From positions 12,076 through 24,510 of the forward strand of contig JAAOMT010000450.1 of the NCBI GenBank assembly GCA_016748015.1: DNA of 12,435 nucleotides, in the 5' to 3' direction. How positions within the stretch are numbered: the stretch's first letter is position 1; every line of letters starts with the position of its first letter. Source of the stretch: Geosiphon pyriformis. Taxonomy: Eukaryota; Glomeromycota; Glomeromycetes; Archaeosporales; Geosiphonaceae. This document shows, in pieces, positions 9,721 through 12,435 of the stretch. Position numbers and translations under genes: made by a program. The notes under the pieces are model-generated. The model was not told where the DNA came from. It made no database searches and saw only the letters and a list, made by a program, of their open reading frames with translations.

Positions 9721-10602
9721 GCCCAAGAGACCTAAAGCCTTGCTATCTGGCAGAGTCTTTACTACCTTAACCAATTCATTCAAAGTAATCGCATTCATAA
9801 TACCAAAGAAGACATTATCTGCAACATAATCTAATAAAGCATACTGATAGGACTATGCACTAGGCACAGAATCAGAGATCCTGCATGTTCTTGTCCAATT
9901 AATTATAATATTATCCACTTTGGCCTTCATATCAAATGGATCCAAGATCAACTCCTTACCTACAACCAAGTGATCAAAGACCACTTTGTTGAAAGGATGG
10001 TCAAAAATACTACTAATTATTCTTTCTTTTCCAGAAACAAAATTGTCAATGTGCTTTTCAATAGCCTTATTAATAGAAAAACTCTTAGCCAATTCAGATT
10101 CATGATACTTAGCCTTATGATACAACTTCTTGGATAATGACAAATGTTTTAAAACCAAAGCAGAATCAGCACCCTCATCAAGCAGACTGAAAATCTTAGA
10201 AGATTCTGCATCATCCAAAACCAACCAAACCTTAACAAGATAAAAAAAATGAGCAGAGTCACCTTTGCCGAGAGCCTTAACCAACTTGATAACCAACAAT
10301 TCAAGCCTGTAAAACCTTGAAGAATGTTTGTTTCTGGAGCAATCAAAAACACTATACCAACATTTGGAGAAAACAAAGTCAGCTAAATCTATTGTCGCTG
10401 TACATAAGAGCATCTACATAAAGTCCAAATCTTCAAGAATCTTTGCTGCAGAAATACCATCCATAGAAGACAACAAAACAGTAGAAGCACGATCACTAAA
10501 ACATTTCTACTTGGCAGCATCTGAGTCTTTAAACCTAAAAGTCCAATAGTCTTTATTAGCAAGCTTGCACAAAGAATTTAAACACTTGTTCAAAAGGCCA
10601 CC

Positions 10603-11286
10603 CAAGTTAACAGAAACAGAAATGGACACATGATTGGTATCAAAGTGATCAAAAACATCATCAACACATCCACTAAACATGGCATTTAAGAGATGTTCAC
10701 TCACAAAAACAAAGTCAATGGTTTTCTTAACACCCCTTGAATTGTACTACGTAGGCAACTTAGAAACATGGCTGTTCAAAAGAGCATTGCATAAACCTAA
10801 TCCCATACACATCTTAAAATTTGTACTGCATCCAGTCCTATCTTCATTAAAGTCACCATTAAGTAGGACGTGAGAGCTAGAATTCACTGCTAATGCTATT
10901 ATTGAGTTGATAGCAGAGACCTGTTCAAACCTCAAACCATGCAAAACACCAGTATAAAGACCCAAAATTGTGACAAAAATCTTGTTGGCAAAGAGGAAAC
11001 GAACAGAGATAAGACGTCTAGGGATGTCCAAAACACTATACACATGATGAGCAATAAAATCATTTAAGATAATTGCGACTTCAGAATCAAAGTGCCCAAA
11101 ATCCACCCCAAAACAAAAAACTTTTAATCCAGGAAACCTATTTTTGAGCCAAGATCCATTGGCACTCCTAAGCTTTGTTTTAGTAATAACAGAGACTAAA
11201 TTACATGAATCCCTATGTCACCTAATAACATCTTTCTGTTTAGCTAAATTGTTAATGCCCTTAACATTGCATGTAGCAAATTTCCA
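10603..11286 (-). other. APE-type endonuclease domain (ORF2), catalytically broken
   Basis: The domain runs from WKFATCNVKGIN to VSISVSVNL. The NGDFNED motif (Asp codon 10852-10854) is intact, as is the IDFVFVS segment. The catalytic Glu of the usual TETK-like motif is Lys (TKTK, codon 11179-11181). The final DH pair reads NH (Asn codon 10633-10635). Both changes are G->A. Stops at 11218-11220 and 10747-10749 also interrupt the domain. In working LINEs this domain nicks the target to prime reverse transcription. Confidence 0.85.
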
Positions 11287-11297
11287 CACATGACTGT

Positions 11298-11301
11298 TCA
11301 T
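11298..11301 (-). promoter_or_regulatory. ATGA overlap of ORF1 stop and ORF2 start
   Basis: ORF1 ends TTA TGA and ORF2 starts ATG AAC, sharing the four bases ATGA in a -1 frame relation. In SART1-type and other LINEs such overlaps allow ORF2 to be translated by termination-reinitiation. Here it is inferred from sequence only. Confidence 0.6.
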
Positions 11302-11957
11302 AAAGAGGAATAAGAATTGTAAGAATTTGGACTGACACAAAGAAGATCCAACTTTGTCAACACAGCACCAATAGAAGCTTCTAAAGCCACCAGCTTAGTT
11401 TTCAGACAGCCAACCTTAGACATCAAGACTCTAGAACTACTGGAACCTAAAGCCAAAACACTACCAAAAGGTAAAGATAATATCACAAAAACTTCCAAAA
11501 TCATATCTAAGTCTAAGTCTACAACAGCAGCCATTGGGGAAGCGGCATTACTGAGAGAGGGAGAGGAAACCAAAGGCACCAAATCCATACTACTGAGTTT
11601 GTACACTATGCCAGAGACCCAATCCGCCAGTAGTTCTAAGGCCTATTCCAAAGAGGCCAAGTGATTGTCCAAAGAAGATCTATCAGATGAAGCAAAAAAG
11701 AAATCACCACACAAATCTGAAACACTGGAAGAGAAGGTACCAAAACCAGAACCAGCACCAAAGAAATAACTATTAGAAGAGTGTGCAAGAGAGACAACTT
11801 GGGCCCAAAATTTGCCGCCAAAAGCAGCAGAGCAAGAGACAGGAACATTTTTCTTAGCATACAGCCTGGCCAACTAAAGACAGTTCATATTGGAGACAAA
11901 ACTTCTAAAGGACTTAGGAGGTGTAGAAGCAGGAGCAACAAAAACAATGGACACATC

Positions 11958-11999
11958 ACATTCCAGAGCCAAGTGGTCAAATCTTCCACACTTATCACA
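11958..11999 (-). other. CCHC zinc knuckle of ORF1, intact
   Basis: CDKCGRFDHLALEC fits C-x2-C-x4-H-x4-C exactly, with all four ligands present. Such knuckles bind single-stranded nucleic acid in Gag-like ORF1 proteins. Confidence 0.9.
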
Positions 12000-12325
12000 C
12001 TGAACCAGATCCAATCTAGCCCACAAAAGCTTAGTGCCACCAAAGATTGGCTCAGTGCGATGTTACGGGATGGTTTTCTTGTTATATTTAATTGCTGATA
12101 TCCCGCTTTAATTGCAATCAGTCTTTCGTGAGTTCCTCAGTTCTATTTGTGTGATAATGTCACTGTTACACTGAAGGCTTTCTTTTTACTGTTGTGATGT
12201 AAGTTATTCTTTAATTCTTGATTATTGTGTGTGTTTATGTACTCCTTCTCAGAGGCTGAACTGAAATCTACCCACTGTCTGGGGTCTTCTCTGAGGCTAT
12301 CTTTGCAATTGCCTGATGTGTTTCT

Positions 12326-12435
12326 CTAATCTAGAAACACAGAATGTTAATGGTCTTTAGCGCTTTTCTAATTCTCACAATAAAGCTTTTATCAATTAGT
12401 AACAACGTGAATAATCTTGATCAAGGATTATTCTT
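12326..12435 (-). other. Sequence upstream of the readable ORF1; LINE 5' UTR or flank
   Basis: The frame of ORF1 is closed by TAG 12326-12328 and by a TAA some 20 bases further upstream. No coding signal or clear element start was seen. The stretch contains the near-palindrome at 12409-12433. The 5' junction and target-site duplication could not be located, so it may still be element sequence. Confidence 0.4.
12409..12433. repeat. Near-perfect palindrome centred on TTGATCAA
   Basis: The arms GAATAATC and GGATTATTC flank TTGATCAA. The two halves are complementary except for one extra G. It could form a hairpin in the element RNA if it belongs to the LINE 5' UTR, or it is flanking DNA. Confidence 0.6.

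Larger units (their letters stand above)
6617..11301 (-). pseudogene. LINE ORF2: endonuclease-reverse transcriptase-RNase H, inactivated
   Basis: ORF2 begins MNSHVWKFATCN at ATG 11301-11299 and ends at TAG 6617-6619, about 1,561 codons once a single missing base is allowed for. The domains in order are APE-type endonuclease (about residues 6-233), reverse transcriptase (about 525-845), RNase H (about 1130-1270) and a C-terminal region with a Cys/His motif. The whole reading is in one frame except at 7310-7320 (A-run/T-run), where one base has been lost. Premature stops start at 11218, 10747, 10507, 10414, 9853, 9703, 9607, 9577, 9421, 8674, 8107, 7621, 7573, 7423 and 6941. In context most fall where Trp is expected (TGG->TAG or TGA) and the others where Gln or Arg is expected. 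Catalytic residues are also mutated. The protein would have nicked target DNA and reverse-transcribed the element RNA there. Confidence 0.9.
11298..12325 (-). pseudogene. LINE ORF1: zinc-knuckle nucleic-acid-binding protein, inactivated
   Basis: About 343 codons are readable from 12325 down to TGA 11300-11298. The N-terminal part contains REDPRQWVDFSSASEKEY, AFSVTVTLSHK and, after stops TAG 12143-12145 and TGA 12137-12139, LIAIKAGYQQLNITRK. One base has been lost from the A-run at 12074-12077. The restored frame passes TAA 12063-12065, RTEPIFGGTKLLWARLDLVQ, the CCHC knuckle, TAG 11874-11876, LARLYAKKNVPVSCSAAFGG, TAG 11643-11645, and a C-terminal stretch with heptad-like spacing (VLMSKVGCLKTKLVALEASI). 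ORF1 proteins coat element RNA as multimers. No start Met is visible in the open N-terminal stretch; the frame is closed upstream by TAG 12326-12328, so the start codon is mutated or lies further upstream. Confidence 0.8.
6479..12435 (-). mobile_element. Degenerate non-LTR retrotransposon (LINE), 5' end not resolved
   Basis: The order on the minus strand is ORF1 with a CCHC zinc knuckle, an ATGA overlap, ORF2 (APE endonuclease, reverse transcriptase, RNase H, C-terminal Cys/His motif), a short 3' UTR and a poly(A) tail. This is the architecture of the I/Tad-type LINE groups, and the protein resembles from memory a family abundant in Rhizophagus and Gigaspora. There are no LTRs, and the 3' end is a plain A tail. 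The copy is almost full length, unlike the 5'-truncated copies most LINEs leave. It is inactive: about 20 premature stops, 2 frameshifts and mutated active sites. G+C is visibly higher than in the flank. The 5' boundary lies upstream of 12325 and may be outside the window; no target-site duplication matching the sequence after the poly(A) tail was found by eye. Confidence 0.9.

Noticed and set aside
7365-11860. Extra minus-strand frames at 7365-7586, 7659-7871, 10149-10376 and 11636-11860
   Set aside because: They overlap the true LINE frame in a different register; the hydrophobic Leu-rich content is a shadow of T-rich codons, not membrane proteins.
8071-12098. Plus-strand open frames at 8071-8268, 9590-9829, 10328-10549, 10679-10873 and 11781-12098
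   Set aside because: They are antisense to the LINE ORFs, and their protein sequence shows no family resemblance while the minus strand reads clear EN, RT, RNase H and zinc-knuckle motifs.
12228-12240. Possible target-site duplication (TGTTTATGTA) matching the sequence beside the poly(A) tail
   Set aside because: The match is partial and lies inside the ORF1 coding stretch, so it cannot be the 5' flank.

Overview
This window looks like nuclear DNA of a eukaryote with a very AT-rich genome. An arbuscular mycorrhizal fungus (Glomeromycotina, Rhizophagus/Gigaspora type) is the best guess. The non-LTR retrotransposon on the right half resembles, from memory, a LINE family abundant in those genomes, and the relic gene at the left end has short GT-AG introns (56 and 139 nt). 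No database search was possible, so the organism call is an inference.

Layout. (1) 1-964, minus strand: the 3' or middle part of a decayed, intron-containing protein gene of unknown function. Three exon pieces read as one protein only if several single-base shifts and two stops are allowed for. (2) 968-6478: about 5.5 kb of roughly 80% AT DNA without an intact gene. It holds a small probable coding relic (1747-1937, plus), a degenerate 12-bp tandem repeat just upstream of a TATATAAG box (3389-3456), a perfect 12-bp inverted repeat (3555-3598), simple repeats, and two weak hints of former coding sequence (4537-5230 and 5607-5702, plus). (3) 6479 to at least 12325, minus strand: a nearly full-length but dead LINE. 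In its own 5'->3' order it has ORF1 (CCHC zinc knuckle, C-terminal coiled-coil-like segment), an ATGA stop/start overlap, ORF2 (APE-type endonuclease, reverse transcriptase, RNase H, C-terminal Cys/His motif), a 3' UTR of about 120 bp and a 15-nt poly(A) tail.

How the parts worked together. The LINE was an autonomous retrotransposon: ORF1 would bind the RNA, and ORF2 would nick the target and copy the RNA back into DNA. This copy cannot move. It carries about 20 premature stops and 2 frameshifts. Five catalytic acidic residues across endonuclease, reverse transcriptase and RNase H are replaced by Asn or Lys, and a zinc-ligand His is replaced by Tyr. Nearly all substitutions I can interpret are G->A or C->T transitions on the coding strand. 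The LINE is clearly richer in G+C than its surroundings, so it is probably a later arrival in an older AT-rich stretch.

No intact, functional gene is visible in the window, and I see no RNA gene, CRISPR array or prokaryotic feature.
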